Notes: generated by a model not told the origin, from the letters alone. A stretch of DNA of 64,000 nt from Eubacterium sp. (GCA_017445905.1 JAFSRX010000007.1:51551-115550); one strand, 5' to 3'; counted from the first letter of the stretch, positions 1 through 8,210 are shown. Numbers and translations are program-made.

Positions 1-2937
1 TATCTTGAAATTCAGGATCACGGAATACCCGAACAGAAAATAGTTTTAGACGGAATAAAGAGAATAAGCGACGAAACAAAAATTCCGCTTGTTGCAACAA
101 ACGATGTTCATTATATTGAGCAAAAGGATGCGCCTGTTCAGCAGGTTTTAATCTGTATTGCAACAAACCATGTTTTAGGCGAGGATACGGGTCTTGAATT
201 CCACAGCGATAATTTCTATCTTAAAAGCGAAGACGAAATGAGAGCGCTTTTTTCAGATGTTCCCGAGGCGATTGAAAACACGGTGATAATTGCCGATATG
301 TGTAATTTCGATTTCGAGTTCGGAAATACAAAGCTTCCCTATTTTGAAACCCCCGATAATATGAATCATTTTGAATATTTCAAAATGAAATGCTACCAGG
401 GAATGAAGGAGAGATACGGCGAAAATCCTCCGGAGGAGTATATCAAAAGACTTGAATACGAGCTTGAAACTGTTGATAAAATGGGCTACACCGATTATTA
501 TCTTATAGTTCAGGATTTTGTTGCGTTTGCAAGGGGAAATGGTATTCCCGTCGGTCCCGGAAGAGGCTCAGGCGCAGGTTCAATAGCGGCTTACTGTATC
601 GGAATAACTGATATCGACCCGATGAAGTATGACTTGATTTTTGAGCGTTTTCTCAATCCTGAGCGTGTTTCAATGCCCGATTTTGATATCGACTTCTGCT
701 ATGAAAGACGGCAGGAGGTTATTGACTATGTAACAAGAAAATACGGCGCAGACCACGTTGCTCAGATTGTTACCTTCGGAACCTTGCAGACAAGGGCGGC
801 AATACGTGATGTCGGACGAGCTATGGGAATGCCCTATGCTTCTGTTGATGCGGTTGCAAAGCTTATTCCCAACAGCTTTCATATAACAATCGACCAGGCT
901 GTTAATCAGAGCAAGGAACTAAGGCAGGTAATGGAAGAAAATGAAGAGGTTAACCGCCTTATTGAAACTGCGCGCCAGGTTGAGGGAATGCCGAGAAACA
1001 CTTCAACCCATGCAGCAGGCGTTGTTATAACTCATGACCCTGTTGCGAGCTATGTTCCTCTTGCAACCAATGACGGAGTTCCCGTAACTCAGTATATTAT
1101 GACAACTCTTGAAGAGCTCGGACTTCTGAAAATGGATTTTCTCGGACTCAGAACGCTGACTGTTATTGATTACGCTTCAAAAGCAGCGGGCATCAATATA
1201 AAAGATATAGATATAAACGATCAGAAGGTTTATAAGCTCTTTTCAAGAGGACAGACCGAGGGTGTATTTCAGTTTGAATCAAGCGGAATGAAGCAAATGC
1301 TTATGAATCTCAGACCAACGGCGCTTGAGGATTTAATCGCCGCAACCTCGCTTTACAGACCCGGTCCCGCAAGTCAGATTGACACTTTTGTTGAAAATTC
1401 AAAGAACAAGGACAAAATAAAATACGAAACGCCCCATCTTGAGCCCATACTCAAAAACACCTACGGCTGTATGGTATATCAGGAACAGGTTATGCAGATA
1501 TTCCGTTCTCTTGCAGGATATTCCTATGGCAGAGCGGATGTTGTTCGCCGTGCTATGAGCAAGAAAAAGCACGATGTTATGGAGCAGGAGAGGGAAACCT
1601 TTATCAACGGCTGCGAGAAGAATAATATTCCTCAGTCCGTTGCAAATTCCATATTCAATAAAATGACAGATTTTGCGTCCTATGCTTTCAATAAGTCGCA
1701 TGCCGCTTGTTATGCGCTGGTTGCATATCAGTGCGCATATCTTAAATGCTATTATCCCGCTGATTTTATGGCGGCGCTTCTGACTTCTGTTCTTGATTCT
1801 GCAAACAAGGTTGCAAGATATATTGCCGAGTGTAAAAGGCTTGGCTTACGCCTTGCGCCTCCTAACATCAATAACTCAATGAAGGGCTTTACCGCCAACG
1901 GAAATATTATTAATTACGGACTTTTAGGAATTAAAAATCTCGGAAATGATTTCATTGAAGAAATTATTGAGGAGAGAAAAAACGGCGAGTTTAAAGATTT
2001 ATTTGATTTCTGTTCAAGAATGCAGGGCTCTCATTTCAACCGAAGAGCAGTTGAATCGCTTATTCGCTGCGGCGCAATGGATTGCTTTAATGCAAACAGA
2101 CGCCAGATGCTCCAGGGACTTCCTGTTCTTGTAACAAATCTTGAGGAACAGCATAGAAAGACAATGTACGGTCAGGTGGGACTCTTTGATATCAGTGAAG
2201 ATTTCGGAATGGAATTTGAGCTTCCCGATGTTAAGGAGTTTTCAAAAGCCGAGCTGCTCCAGATGGAAAAGGAAATGACAGGGCTTTATCTTTCGGGGCA
2301 TCCGATGGATAAATATGAAGAATATATCGAAAAAGCAGGCTGTGCAAAAACCTATGAGCTTATCGAAACGGGCAGTTCGCCGTCTGCTTATAAAGACGGA
2401 GGCAATGTAACGCTTTGCGGAATAATCAGCCATATAACAATTAAACAGACAAGAGCAAATAAAGCGAATATGGCGTTTGTTACTCTTGAGGACTTATATG
2501 GAACGATTGAGGTTATACTGTTTCCGAAGGTATTTTTGCAGTATGCTTCAATGATTGCCGAAGGAAATGTTATAGCTGTTTCCGGCTCGCTTTCACTTGA
2601 AGAGGAAAAGGACGCAAAAATACTTGTAAATGCAGTATATAAGCCTAATGCAATTCCTCAGAATGTAAATGCTCCTCAGAAAAACCAGCCTCAGAAGGCT
2701 CAGAAATCAAAGAGAAGGGGACTTTTTCTTAAATTTTCTTCAAAGAATGATGAAAAAATACAGAGGGCATCGGTTATAACTTCAATTTTTGAGGGCGATA
2801 TGCCTTTATACTTCTATTTTGAGGATGAGAAAAAATACCATCTTCAGTCTCAGAGCAAATTTGTTGATGTCAATGAAACAATGCTCGGCGAACTTAAACG
2901 AATTCTCGGTGAGGGAAATGTTGCGATTATTTATTGA
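1..2937 (+). CDS. dnaE: DNA polymerase III subunit alpha, DnaE type (5' end outside window)
   Basis: Catalytic alpha subunit of the replicative or error-prone DNA polymerase III. The reading frame is open from base 1, so the gene starts upstream; about 978 residues are visible of the roughly 1150 usual for the family. The first codons read as the end of the PHP domain. The polymerase core has the glycine-rich GPGRGSGAGS segment and the PDFDIDF aspartates at about 1.2 kb before mid-gene, followed by a helix-hairpin-helix region and an OB-fold (CGIISHITIKQTRA to LFPKVF). It ends with a short basic tail. The pfkA gene follows after about 100 bp, an order common in Clostridia. The TGA stop overlaps a TTGACA hexamer that may be the -35 of pfkA. 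Confidence 0.95.
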   Translation, partial: YLEIQDHGIPEQKIVLDGIKRISDETKIPLVATNDVHYIEQKDAPVQQVLICIATNHVLGEDTGLEFHSDNFYLKSEDEMRALFSDVPEAIENTVIIADMCNFDFEFGNTKLPYFETPDNMNHFEYFKMKCYQGMKERYGENPPEEYIKRLEYELETVDKMGYTDYYLIVQDFVAFARGNGIPVGPGRGSGAGSIAAYCIGITDIDPMKYDLIFERFLNPERVSMPDFDIDFCYERRQEVIDYVTRKYGADHVAQIVTFGTLQTRAAIRDVGRAMGMPYASVDAVAKLIPNSFHITIDQAVNQSKELRQVMEENEEVNRLIETARQVEGMPRNTSTHAAGVVITHDPVASYVPLATNDGVPVTQYIMTTLEELGLLKMDFLGLRTLTVIDYASKAAGINIKDIDINDQKVYKLFSRGQTEGVFQFESSGMKQMLMNLRPTALEDLIAATSLYRPGPASQIDTFVENSKNKDKIKYETPHLEPILKNTYGCMVYQEQVMQIFRSLAGYSYGRADVVRRAMSKKKHDVMEQERETFINGCEKNNIPQSVANSIFNKMTDFASYAFNKSHAACYALVAYQCAYLKCYYPADFMAALLTSVLDSANKVARYIAECKRLGLRLAPPNINNSMKGFTANGNIINYGLLGIKNLGNDFIEEIIEERKNGEFKDLFDFCSRMQGSHFNRRAVESLIRCGAMDCFNANRRQMLQGLPVLVTNLEEQHRKTMYGQVGLFDISEDFGMEFELPDVKEFSKAELLQMEKEMTGLYLSGHPMDKYEEYIEKAGCAKTYELIETGSSPSAYKDGGNVTLCGIISHITIKQTRANKANMAFVTLEDLYGTIEVILFPKVFLQYASMIAEGNVIAVSGSLSLEEEKDAKILVNAVYKPNAIPQNVNAPQKNQPQKAQKSKRRGLFLKFSSKNDEKIQRASVITSIFEGDMPLYFYFEDEKKYHLQSQSKFVDVNETMLGELKRILGEGNVAIIY

Positions 2938-2972
2938 CAAATCTTGACTTTTTTATCATAATCTATTATTAT
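2934..2972 (+). promoter_or_regulatory. Candidate overlapping sigma-A promoters for pfkA
   Basis: Two overlapping matches are visible: TTGACA (2934-2939) with 17 nt to CATAAT (2957-2962), and TTGACT (2944-2949) with 17 nt to TATTAT (2967-2972). The first -35 includes the dnaE stop codon. Which one is used cannot be told from sequence. Confidence 0.45.
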
Positions 2973-3038
2973 ATTGTTCGCAATTTAAAAATATAAACTG
3001 ATTTTTATGCTTTAACACTCTTTTTGGAGGAAAAATAT

Positions 3039-4007
3039 ATGAAAAAAATAGCAGTATTAACAAGCGGCGGAGACGCTCCCGGTATGAATGCCGTAATTCG
3101 TGCGGTTGTAAGAACAGGATGTGAAAACGGTCTTGAGGTATATGGCGTTGAAAGAGGCTACAGCGGTCTTATCAACGGCGACTTCATTCCTATGAATTTA
3201 AGATCTGTTTCCGATATCATCAACAGAGGCGGAACAATTCTTTATTCAGCGCGCTGTCCTGAATTCAGAACAGAAGAGGGAATGCAGAAGGCTATTCAGA
3301 CCTGTAAAGAATTCGGAATTGAGGGCGTTGTTGTTATCGGCGGTGACGGCTCATTCAGAGGCGCAAGAGACCTTAGCGAAAGAGGAATTCCCTGTGTTGG
3401 TATTCCCGGAACTATTGATAACGATATCGCTTGCTGCGATTATACAATAGGATATGACACCTGTCTTAATACAATTATGGAACTTGTAGATAGAATTCGT
3501 GATACCACTGAGTCCCACGACAGATGTTCCGTTATTGAGGTTATGGGAAGACATGCAGGCTATCTTGCACTCAATTCAGGTATTGCCTGCGGAGCAACTG
3601 CTATTCTTATTCCCGAAGTTCCTGTTGATATCCAAAAGCATGTTATCGAGAGAATGCAAAGAACAATGAAGGCTGATAAAAAGCATTTCATCATTCTTGC
3701 TGCAGAGGGTGCATGCGTTGACGTTCAGCAGCTTGCAAAAGAAATTGAAGCAAAAACAGGCGTTGAATCAAGAGCAACAATCCTCGGCCACACTCAGCGC
3801 GGAGGATATCCGACTGCAAAGGACAGAATCAAGGCAACTCAGATGGGTTACTATGCAGTTAAAAAACTTCTTATGAACGATATCGGTAATCGTGTTGTTG
3901 CATGTCAGAAGGAGAAAATCCTTGATTATGATATCTTTGAAGCTCTCCAGATGACTAAGTCAATAGATAAAGAGCTTTATGAAATTGCACACGAGGTATC
4001 CATTTAA
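3039..4007 (+). CDS. pfkA: ATP-dependent 6-phosphofructokinase
   Basis: Phosphorylates fructose 6-phosphate to fructose 1,6-bisphosphate, the committed step of glycolysis, in the cytoplasm. The protein has 322 residues, the normal length for the bacterial family. It carries the N-terminal LTSGGDAPGMN loop, the GGDGSFRGA nucleotide site (glycine in the position favouring ATP over pyrophosphate), the GIPGTIDNDI catalytic loop and the MGRHAGYLA motif. The start is the ATG at 3039, with GGAGG at 3026-3030 in front. An in-frame TTG at 3024 overlaps that ribosome-binding site and is rejected. It is transcribed alone and ends at a hairpin at 4081-4106. Confidence 0.95.
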   Translation: MKKIAVLTSGGDAPGMNAVIRAVVRTGCENGLEVYGVERGYSGLINGDFIPMNLRSVSDIINRGGTILYSARCPEFRTEEGMQKAIQTCKEFGIEGVVVIGGDGSFRGARDLSERGIPCVGIPGTIDNDIACCDYTIGYDTCLNTIMELVDRIRDTTESHDRCSVIEVMGRHAGYLALNSGIACGATAILIPEVPVDIQKHVIERMQRTMKADKKHFIILAAEGACVDVQQLAKEIEAKTGVESRATILGHTQRGGYPTAKDRIKATQMGYYAVKKLLMNDIGNRVVACQKEKILDYDIFEALQMTKSIDKELYEIAHEVSI

Positions 4008-4070
4008 GTTGAGAATTAAGAGTTGAGAATTTCGGTTACTCGCTTCGCTTAGATAATTAATTATAAAATT
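4008..4070. repeat. Degenerate intergenic repeat debris
   Basis: The stretch after pfkA contains short word-like repeats (GAGAATTAAGAGTTGAGAATT and ACTCGCTTCGCT) that resemble those at 6069-6200, 7303-7360, 31140-31200 and 31755-31793. No open frame is present. A promoter for spoIVB would have to lie here or upstream. Confidence 0.35.
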
Positions 4071-4080
4071 ATGAAAAATG

Positions 4081-4106
4081 CCCACAATAATTGTGGGTGT
4101 TTTTTT
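4081..4106 (+). terminator. Intrinsic terminator after pfkA, overlapping the spoIVB leader
   Basis: CCCACAA (4081-4087) and TTGTGGG (4091-4097) form a 7-bp stem with a TAA loop, followed by seven T residues (4100-4106). The spoIVB start codon is the next base, and the 3' arm supplies the only ribosome-binding-like sequence (GGGTG). Confidence 0.8.
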
Positions 4107-5156
4107 ATGAGAAAAGCTATAAGATTTTTTGATATTGTTTTATCTTTTATTTGTATTATATTTTTTATATTTCTTATTATTTCAAATTCCGCAAAAAGCG
4201 TCAGCGCAGCCTCCCAGATTGCGCGCCAGGTTTATGTCAGCGGTGAAGCGTTCGGAATTAAGCTATATACAAATGGCGTTATCGTTGTAGGAACTCAGGC
4301 GGTTGAAACAGAGAATAAAAAAATCAATCCCGCTAAAACAGCCGGAATTGAAGTTGGGGATATAATAGTATCTATTAATAATATTAATGTTTATTCCTCA
4401 GACGAAGTCAGCGAACTGCTCAATGATAATAACGGCTTGCCTTTTAAAATACGGCTGAAAAGAGACGGAAGATATAAAAATTTTGTTTTAAAACCTGTTT
4501 ATAGTCAGCGTGAAGGCTGCTATAAAGCGGGAATGTGGGTAAGAGATTCGACTGCTGGAATAGGAACAATAACCTACTATGATAAAAAGTCGGAAGTTTT
4601 TGCTTCTCTCGGTCATCAGGTCAATGATGTTGATACCAATGAAATAATGCCGCTGCTCAAAGGTGAAGCAGTCGGAGCGCGAGTCAGTGAAGTTCAGAAA
4701 GCCTCGTCAGGAACAACGGGAGCGCTGAGCTGTGAATTTAAGGAGGAAACACTCGGAAAATTGCTTGCTAATTCTGAATACGGTCTTTACGGCAAATATT
4801 CCCATATTGGCGAAAACGCTTTTCCGATAACGGTTGCTTCAAAGCGAGAAATAAAGAAGGGAAAAGCTAAGATACTCTCAACAATAGATGAAGGAAAACC
4901 AAAGTTCTATGATGTTGAAATAACTCGAATTAGCTATAGAAACAGCAGGAACGCTAAGAATATTGTTTTTAAAATAACCGATAAAGAGCTGATTGAAAAA
5001 ACTGGCGGTATTGTTCAGGGAATGAGCGGAAGTCCGTTAATACAAAATAACAGACTTATCGGAGCGGTAACGCACGTTATTGTTAATAATCCTGAAAAAG
5101 GTTATGCGGTTTTTGCCGAAACAATGCTGGAAAAATCCGATAGTTTTGTCGAATAA
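4107..5156 (+). CDS. spoIVB: SpoIVB peptidase (S55 family)
   Basis: Secreted serine protease made in the forespore; in Bacillus it signals across the inner spore membrane and triggers processing of pro-sigma-K. The protein has 349 residues: an N-terminal membrane anchor (about 6-30), a PDZ domain (about 70-140, with the AGIEVGDIIVSINN core) and an S55 catalytic domain. His170 in the SLGHQVND motif and Ser307 in GMSGSP fit the catalytic pair, and the GAVTHVIVNNPEKGYAVF block is typical. The ATG at 4107 is chosen because the upstream ATG at 4071 lies 5' of a terminator hairpin and would add unrelated residues. spo0A follows directly, as in many Clostridia. Confidence 0.92.
   Translation: MRKAIRFFDIVLSFICIIFFIFLIISNSAKSVSAASQIARQVYVSGEAFGIKLYTNGVIVVGTQAVETENKKINPAKTAGIEVGDIIVSINNINVYSSDEVSELLNDNNGLPFKIRLKRDGRYKNFVLKPVYSQREGCYKAGMWVRDSTAGIGTITYYDKKSEVFASLGHQVNDVDTNEIMPLLKGEAVGARVSEVQKASSGTTGALSCEFKEETLGKLLANSEYGLYGKYSHIGENAFPITVASKREIKKGKAKILSTIDEGKPKFYDVEITRISYRNSRNAKNIVFKITDKELIEKTGGIVQGMSGSPLIQNNRLIGAVTHVIVNNPEKGYAVFAETMLEKSDSFVE
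5147..5153 (+). promoter_or_regulatory. Candidate Spo0A box upstream of spo0A
   Basis: TGTCGAA matches the core Spo0A-binding consensus known from Bacillus. It lies in the last codons of spoIVB, about 90 bp before the candidate spo0A -10. A 7-mer can occur by chance, so autoregulation is only suggested. Confidence 0.3.
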
Positions 5157-5183
5157 ACGGGGGAAATATCGAAAAAACTTAAC

Positions 5184-5198
5184 GTGTAAAATTTACAC
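5184..5198. promoter_or_regulatory. 15-bp palindrome upstream of spo0A promoter
   Basis: GTGTAAA, one central A, then TTTACAC form a perfect inverted repeat that ends 20 bp before the candidate spo0A -35. It could be an operator for an unknown regulator. There is no T-run, so it is not a terminator. Confidence 0.4.
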
Positions 5199-5218
5199 AA
5201 TAATATATGTAAAAACTC

Positions 5219-5247
5219 TTGCATTTTAAATTATTATATGGTAATAT
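5219..5247 (+). promoter_or_regulatory. Candidate spo0A promoter
   Basis: TTGCAT (5219-5224), a 17-nt spacer and TAATAT (5242-5247) preceded by TG (extended -10). An almost identical core (TATGGTAATATG) with TTGCAA in front is found before the secreted-protein gene at 6590. Confidence 0.5.
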
Positions 5248-5300
5248 GTGGAAGAAATGAAAAACATGTTAATCATTAATAATAATTTGGGAGGCATATT

Positions 5301-6068
5301 ATGAGCAATATCAGAGTTCTTATTGCTGATGAAACAGAGGAGATAGGAAAGGCTTGCGAAAAGGAATTCAAGGCACTTGGATACGATGTTTCGCTTTGTA
5401 AGAAAGATGGAGACGAGGTTATTTCGAGAATTTCGCTCTCTCATTATGACGCAGTTATAATGGATGTCTTTATGTCATCCTCCGACGGTATGGAGGTAAT
5501 GGATTTTATAAATGATTCATTGGCGGAAAAACCGCTTGTTATTATGATTTCCGCAGTCGTAAGTGCTGAATTTGAAGAGCAGATAATCGGCAGCGGAGCG
5601 GACTATTATTTTATTAAACCTATTAAACCTGCCGCTGTTGCAAAAAGACTTGAAAGAATACTTGCCTGGAAGAGCGGCAAATCAAAGAGAATGAGAGAAA
5701 CGATGAGCGAGGATGAAATCGAAGTTGTTATTTCCGATATAATGCGCCAGATTGGTGTTCCCGCTCATATTAAAGGATATCAGTATTTAAGGAAGTCAAT
5801 AGTCCTTTGTGTAAACGACGGCGAAATGCTCGGCTCGGTTACAAAAATCCTTTATCCAACAGTTGCAAAGGAGTTCGGAACAACTGCAAGCAGAGTTGAA
5901 AGAGCAATCCGTCATGCAATCGAGGTTGCATGGGACAGGGGAGACGTTGATGTTTTATCCTCCTTCTTTGGCTATACCATTCAGGCTCAGCGAGGAAAGC
6001 CGACAAATTCCGAATTCATAGCAATGATAGCAGATAAAATCAAATTATCTATGAAGAATTCAGCTTAA
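5301..6068 (+). CDS. spo0A: Sporulation master regulator Spo0A
   Basis: Response regulator that starts sporulation when phosphorylated. The protein has 255 residues: a receiver domain (about 1-120) with acidic pocket residues near Asp10, phospho-acceptor Asp55 in AVIMDVFM and the conserved Lys of the FIKPIKP block; a linker; and a Spo0A_C DNA-binding domain (about 140-255) with the GYQYLR start and the recognition helix [15 protein letters not shown]. Upstream are a candidate promoter, a palindrome and a possible Spo0A box. No phosphorelay gene is seen nearby. The gene is followed by repeat debris, and I see no clear own terminator. Confidence 0.96.
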   Translation: MSNIRVLIADETEEIGKACEKEFKALGYDVSLCKKDGDEVISRISLSHYDAVIMDVFMSSSDGMEVMDFINDSLAEKPLVIMISAVVSAEFEEQIIGSGADYYFIKPIKPAAVAKRLERILAWKSGKSKRMRETMSEDEIEVVISDIMRQIGVPAHIKGYQYLRKSIVLCVNDGEMLGSVTKILYPTVAKEFGTTASRVERAIRHAIEVAWDRGDVDVLSSFFGYTIQAQRGKPTNSEFIAMIADKIKLSMKNSA

Positions 6069-6245
6069 CAGAGTTTCGCGTTTCGTGTTTCGCGTTGCGC
6101 GTTTTCGGCTACTCGCTATGCTCGGACAATTATATTTAATTATTGACGGTGAATAATCGTAACGCGGGCGCTATGCACTCCGCTACGAGGGAACGTTATT
6201 GAAAAAGTGTTAACCTCGATAAAAAGTAAAATATTCATAAAAAGT
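6069..6245. repeat. Intergenic repeat debris after spo0A
   Basis: This non-coding stretch has tandem variants of TTTCGCGTTTCG-like words (6073-6104), ACTCGCTATGCTCGG, and a further block with CGTAACGCGGGCGCTATG. Similar words occur after pfkA, before the S10 leader and on both sides of the flavin reductase gene. It may be decayed small mobile elements. No gene is supported. Confidence 0.4.
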
Positions 6246-6284
6246 GGAGTTGTCCTGCGGAAACGGATTTCAAAGGACAACTCC
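6246..6284 (-). terminator. Terminator of the small RHH gene
   Basis: GGAGTTGTCCT (6246-6256) and AGGACAACTCC (6274-6284) form an 11-bp stem with a 17-nt loop. Read on the minus strand it is followed by CACTTTTTATG, so it terminates the minus-strand gene and may also stop read-through from spo0A. Confidence 0.6.
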
Positions 6285-6290
6285 AACTCT

Positions 6291-6452
6291 TTAGTCTTTA
6301 TCTAAATGCTCAAGTGCATATTGACAGCATTGAATAACAAGCTGATTAAGTGATATCTCTTGTTCCTGTGCGAGCTTTTCTAATTCTGAAACAAGCTCTT
6401 TAGGCATTCTGAAAGTCTTATTTACGTATTCAGGCTTGGAAATCTTAAACAT
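6291..6452 (-). CDS. Small ribbon-helix-helix (Arc/CopG-like) DNA-binding protein
   Basis: Fifty-three residues with a beta strand (VNKTFRMP) followed by two helices (KELVSELEKLAQEQEIS and LNQLVIQCCQYALEHL), the pattern of ribbon-helix-helix repressors. The ATG at 6452 has GAGGTG seven bases upstream; the open frame extends further, but no start there has a ribosome-binding site. No toxin partner is adjacent. It is divergent from the secreted-protein gene at 6590, and the shared 137-bp region contains direct and inverted repeats suited to its own operators. Regulation of the neighbour is inference. Confidence 0.75.
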   Translation of the reverse strand: MFKISKPEYVNKTFRMPKELVSELEKLAQEQEISLNQLVIQCCQYALEHLDKD

Positions 6453-6487
6453 CGTTATCACCTCAGTAGTATTGTACCTAAAAACTT

Positions 6488-6529
6488 CAAGATAATATAC
6501 ACTGAAAATATACACTTAAAATTATCTTG
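6488..6529. promoter_or_regulatory. Candidate operators between the RHH gene and the secreted-protein gene
   Basis: The inverted pair CAAGATAAT (6488-6496) and ATTATCTTG (6521-6529) encloses two direct copies of TATACACT (6496-6503 and 6509-6516), 13 bp apart. The right arm overlaps the -35 of the promoter at 6527. Tandem short repeats of this kind are typical ribbon-helix-helix targets. Confidence 0.45.
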
Positions 6530-6555
6530 CAAATATAATTGTAATATGGTAATAT
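6527..6555 (+). promoter_or_regulatory. Candidate promoter of the secreted protein gene
   Basis: TTGCAA (6527-6532), 17 nt, TAATAT (6550-6555) with an extended TG. The -35 overlaps an inverted-repeat arm of the candidate operator. The core resembles the spo0A promoter at 5219. Confidence 0.5.
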
Positions 6556-6589
6556 GCAAGTGTAATAATTATTTTGGAGGTTAAATAAA

Positions 6590-7300
6590 ATGAAAAAAAC
6601 TAAACGACTATTCAGCTTAATGTTGGCGGTTATTATGCTGTTCAGCGCTTGCGCAGGTATGTCGTTCACTGCAAATGCAGCTATGGCTGATGAAGCGGAA
6701 AACTATGAAATGGGAACATGGTATGAGGGTTATACAGGTGGTACTACCCACAGATACTTTAGGTTCAATATTTCTGAAAAATCCTATGTTACTCTTGACG
6801 GTAGAAAGAATGATAATTACAGTGAGTTTAATATTTACGATTTGAATGGCAACAGCGTTATGAAAAATGGTGACCTGTGCTGGAAAATGAATCAGGCAAC
6901 AGGATGGTACTCTGGGCATTGTGGAAGGTATTTAAGTAAAGGTATTTATTATTTAGATGCTCGTGTTTACAAAAACTTCAAATTCTTTATCCAAGCCGAA
7001 AAGCAGATTAAAATGCCAAAAGGCAAAATAACTTCACTTAAAAGCTCTAAAGCGGGTCAATTTACTGTTAAGTGCGATAAAGTAACGAATGCTATAGGCT
7101 ACCGTATAACATACTCAACTGATGAAAGATTTAAAAAGAACAAGAAAACTGTTAGATCTGCAAGCGTAACAAAGACTGTAAGCAAATTAAAGAAGGGCAA
7201 GAGATACTATGTTAAGGTTTGTCCTTATACCGTATATGACGATGGCACATATGTTTACGGTCAGAATTCTCTGCCTAAATCAGTATATGTAAAGAAATAA
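6590..7300 (+). CDS. Secreted protein with C-terminal fibronectin type III-like domain
   Basis: The protein has 236 residues. Residues 1-31 form a signal peptide (KKTKR, a hydrophobic stretch, then a TANAA-A cleavage site). Residues about 40-140 form an unrecognised domain with a GTWYEGY start. Residues about 148-236 form a fibronectin type III-like domain ending in PKSVYVKK, clearly related to the C-terminal domain of the large secreted protein at 28778-31069 (both share the DxKFxKNKKT and V-SKL-K-YYVK pattern). There is a GGAGG ribosome-binding site. The function is unknown; it is probably cell-surface or released, and perhaps controlled by the divergent ribbon-helix-helix protein. Confidence 0.75.
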   Translation: MKKTKRLFSLMLAVIMLFSACAGMSFTANAAMADEAENYEMGTWYEGYTGGTTHRYFRFNISEKSYVTLDGRKNDNYSEFNIYDLNGNSVMKNGDLCWKMNQATGWYSGHCGRYLSKGIYYLDARVYKNFKFFIQAEKQIKMPKGKITSLKSSKAGQFTVKCDKVTNAIGYRITYSTDERFKKNKKTVRSASVTKTVSKLKKGKRYYVKVCPYTVYDDGTYVYGQNSLPKSVYVKK

Positions 7301-7372
7301 TTCTCAAATGCTGTGCGCAGCACCCGACAACTCGGAACTCGAAACGCGCAACTCAAAACTATATATAGTGGT

Positions 7373-7411
7373 ATAAGCGGGTATTTGCAACAAAATATCC
7401 GCTTATTTTTT
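7373..7411 (+). terminator. Terminator after the small secreted protein gene
   Basis: A 14-bp stem (7373-7386 with 7393-7406, one G-T pair) around ATAAGCGG/CCGCTTAT, followed by TTTTTATTT. It separates this gene from the S10 operon promoter. The bases 7301-7370 before it are degenerate repeat words (TGCGCAGCACC and CGAAACGCGCAAC). Confidence 0.8.
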
Positions 7412-7495
7412 ATTTGTGCATTTTTAACGAAATTTCAAAAATATTTTTGTAAAATAGCACAAAAAAAATAATTTACATTTTTTCCAAAAAAATGC

Positions 7496-7524
7496 TTGAC
7501 AAGCAGGGTGCTATATAATATAAT
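7496..7524 (+). promoter_or_regulatory. Consensus sigma-A promoter of the S10 ribosomal operon
   Basis: TTGACA (7496-7501), exactly 17 nt, then TATAAT (7519-7524): a perfect match to the vegetative consensus, as expected for a very highly expressed ribosomal operon. Transcription would start near 7531. Confidence 0.85.
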
Positions 7525-7530
7525 AACCGA

Positions 7531-7812
7531 GCGTGAAATTTCTGTTTATATATAATATATATAGAAAAGTTCACAACCAGATATGCGATGATGCCGGAGG
7601 TTGCGCGTAACCCAGCGGGAATTTCGGCGGAGTATGTCCGATTTAAAACCGGGCGAAACAAATTCGAGAAAGCATAAGGGGATGACTTGCGAACGTTCCT
7701 TAATTGTGCAGATTCCGTCCGAATGAAAATTCATTCGGCTTAATTAATGGAAAGCTATGAAACACTCGGCTTCGTGGTAAAAAATCTCGGATAACTCGCA
7801 CCACAAAATTTC
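7531..7812 (+). ncRNA. Possible structured 5' leader of the S10 operon
   Basis: About 290 nt separate the promoter from the rpsJ ribosome-binding site, and no credible reading frame fills them. Visible pairings include an AT hairpin (about 7539-7567), GGTT/AACC around GCGCGT (7599-7612), a strong CCGAATGA/TCATTCGG hairpin with a 4-nt loop (7719-7738) and GTGGT/ACCAC (7774-7778 with 7800-7804) just before the start. There is no terminator and no T-box motif. By analogy with other ribosomal operons it may bind a ribosomal protein encoded downstream, but the ligand and the fold are inference. Confidence 0.5.
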
Positions 7813-7827
7813 ATGGAGGAAATTAGA

Positions 7828-8142
7828 ATGGCAGCAAGTAAAGTAAAAATCAGAATCCGCCTCAAGGGCTATGATCACTCACTCGTTGATCAAGCGGCGG
7901 AAAAAATTGTTGAAACTGCAAAGAGAACAGGCGCACAGGTTAGCGGTCCTATCCCGCTTCCGACTGAAATCGAGAAGGTAACAATCCTTCGTGCTGTTCA
8001 CAAGTATAAGGACAGCCGTGAGCAGTTTGAACAGAGAACACACAAAAGACTCATCGACATTCTCAGACCGTCAAACAAAACAGTTGAGGCTCTGACAAGT
8101 CTTGAGCTCCCGGCAGGCGTAGATATCGAAATCAAACTTTAA
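7828..8142 (+). CDS. rpsJ: 30S ribosomal protein S10
   Basis: First gene of the ribosomal cluster; a component of the 30S head that also acts as NusE in transcription antitermination. The 104 residues include the [16 protein letters not shown] start and the [18 protein letters not shown] loop typical of S10. The ATG at 7828 is chosen: GGAGG at 7816-7820 precedes it, while the in-frame ATG at 7813 overlaps that site and would add five untypical residues. It is preceded by the long leader and followed by a hairpin before rplC. Confidence 0.96.
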   Translation: MAASKVKIRIRLKGYDHSLVDQAAEKIVETAKRTGAQVSGPIPLPTEIEKVTILRAVHKYKDSREQFEQRTHKRLIDILRPSNKTVEALTSLELPAGVDIEIKL

Positions 8143-8168
8143 TCGTTATCGGCAAATGCTGAGGTCAT

Positions 8169-8187
8169 GTTGGGTGAAAATCCCAAC
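8169..8187 (+). other. Hairpin between rpsJ and rplC
   Basis: GTTGGG (8169-8174) and CCCAAC (8182-8187) pair around a 7-nt loop, upstream of the rplC ribosome-binding site. There is no T-run. It may be a processing or translational-control element. Confidence 0.35.
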
Positions 8188-8210
8188 CAATAACCAAAGG
8201 AGGAAATAAA

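Noticed and set aside
7531-7812. Known riboswitch or T-box in the S10 leader
   Set aside because: I could not match any known riboswitch core or the T-box motif, and there is no terminator/antiterminator pair.
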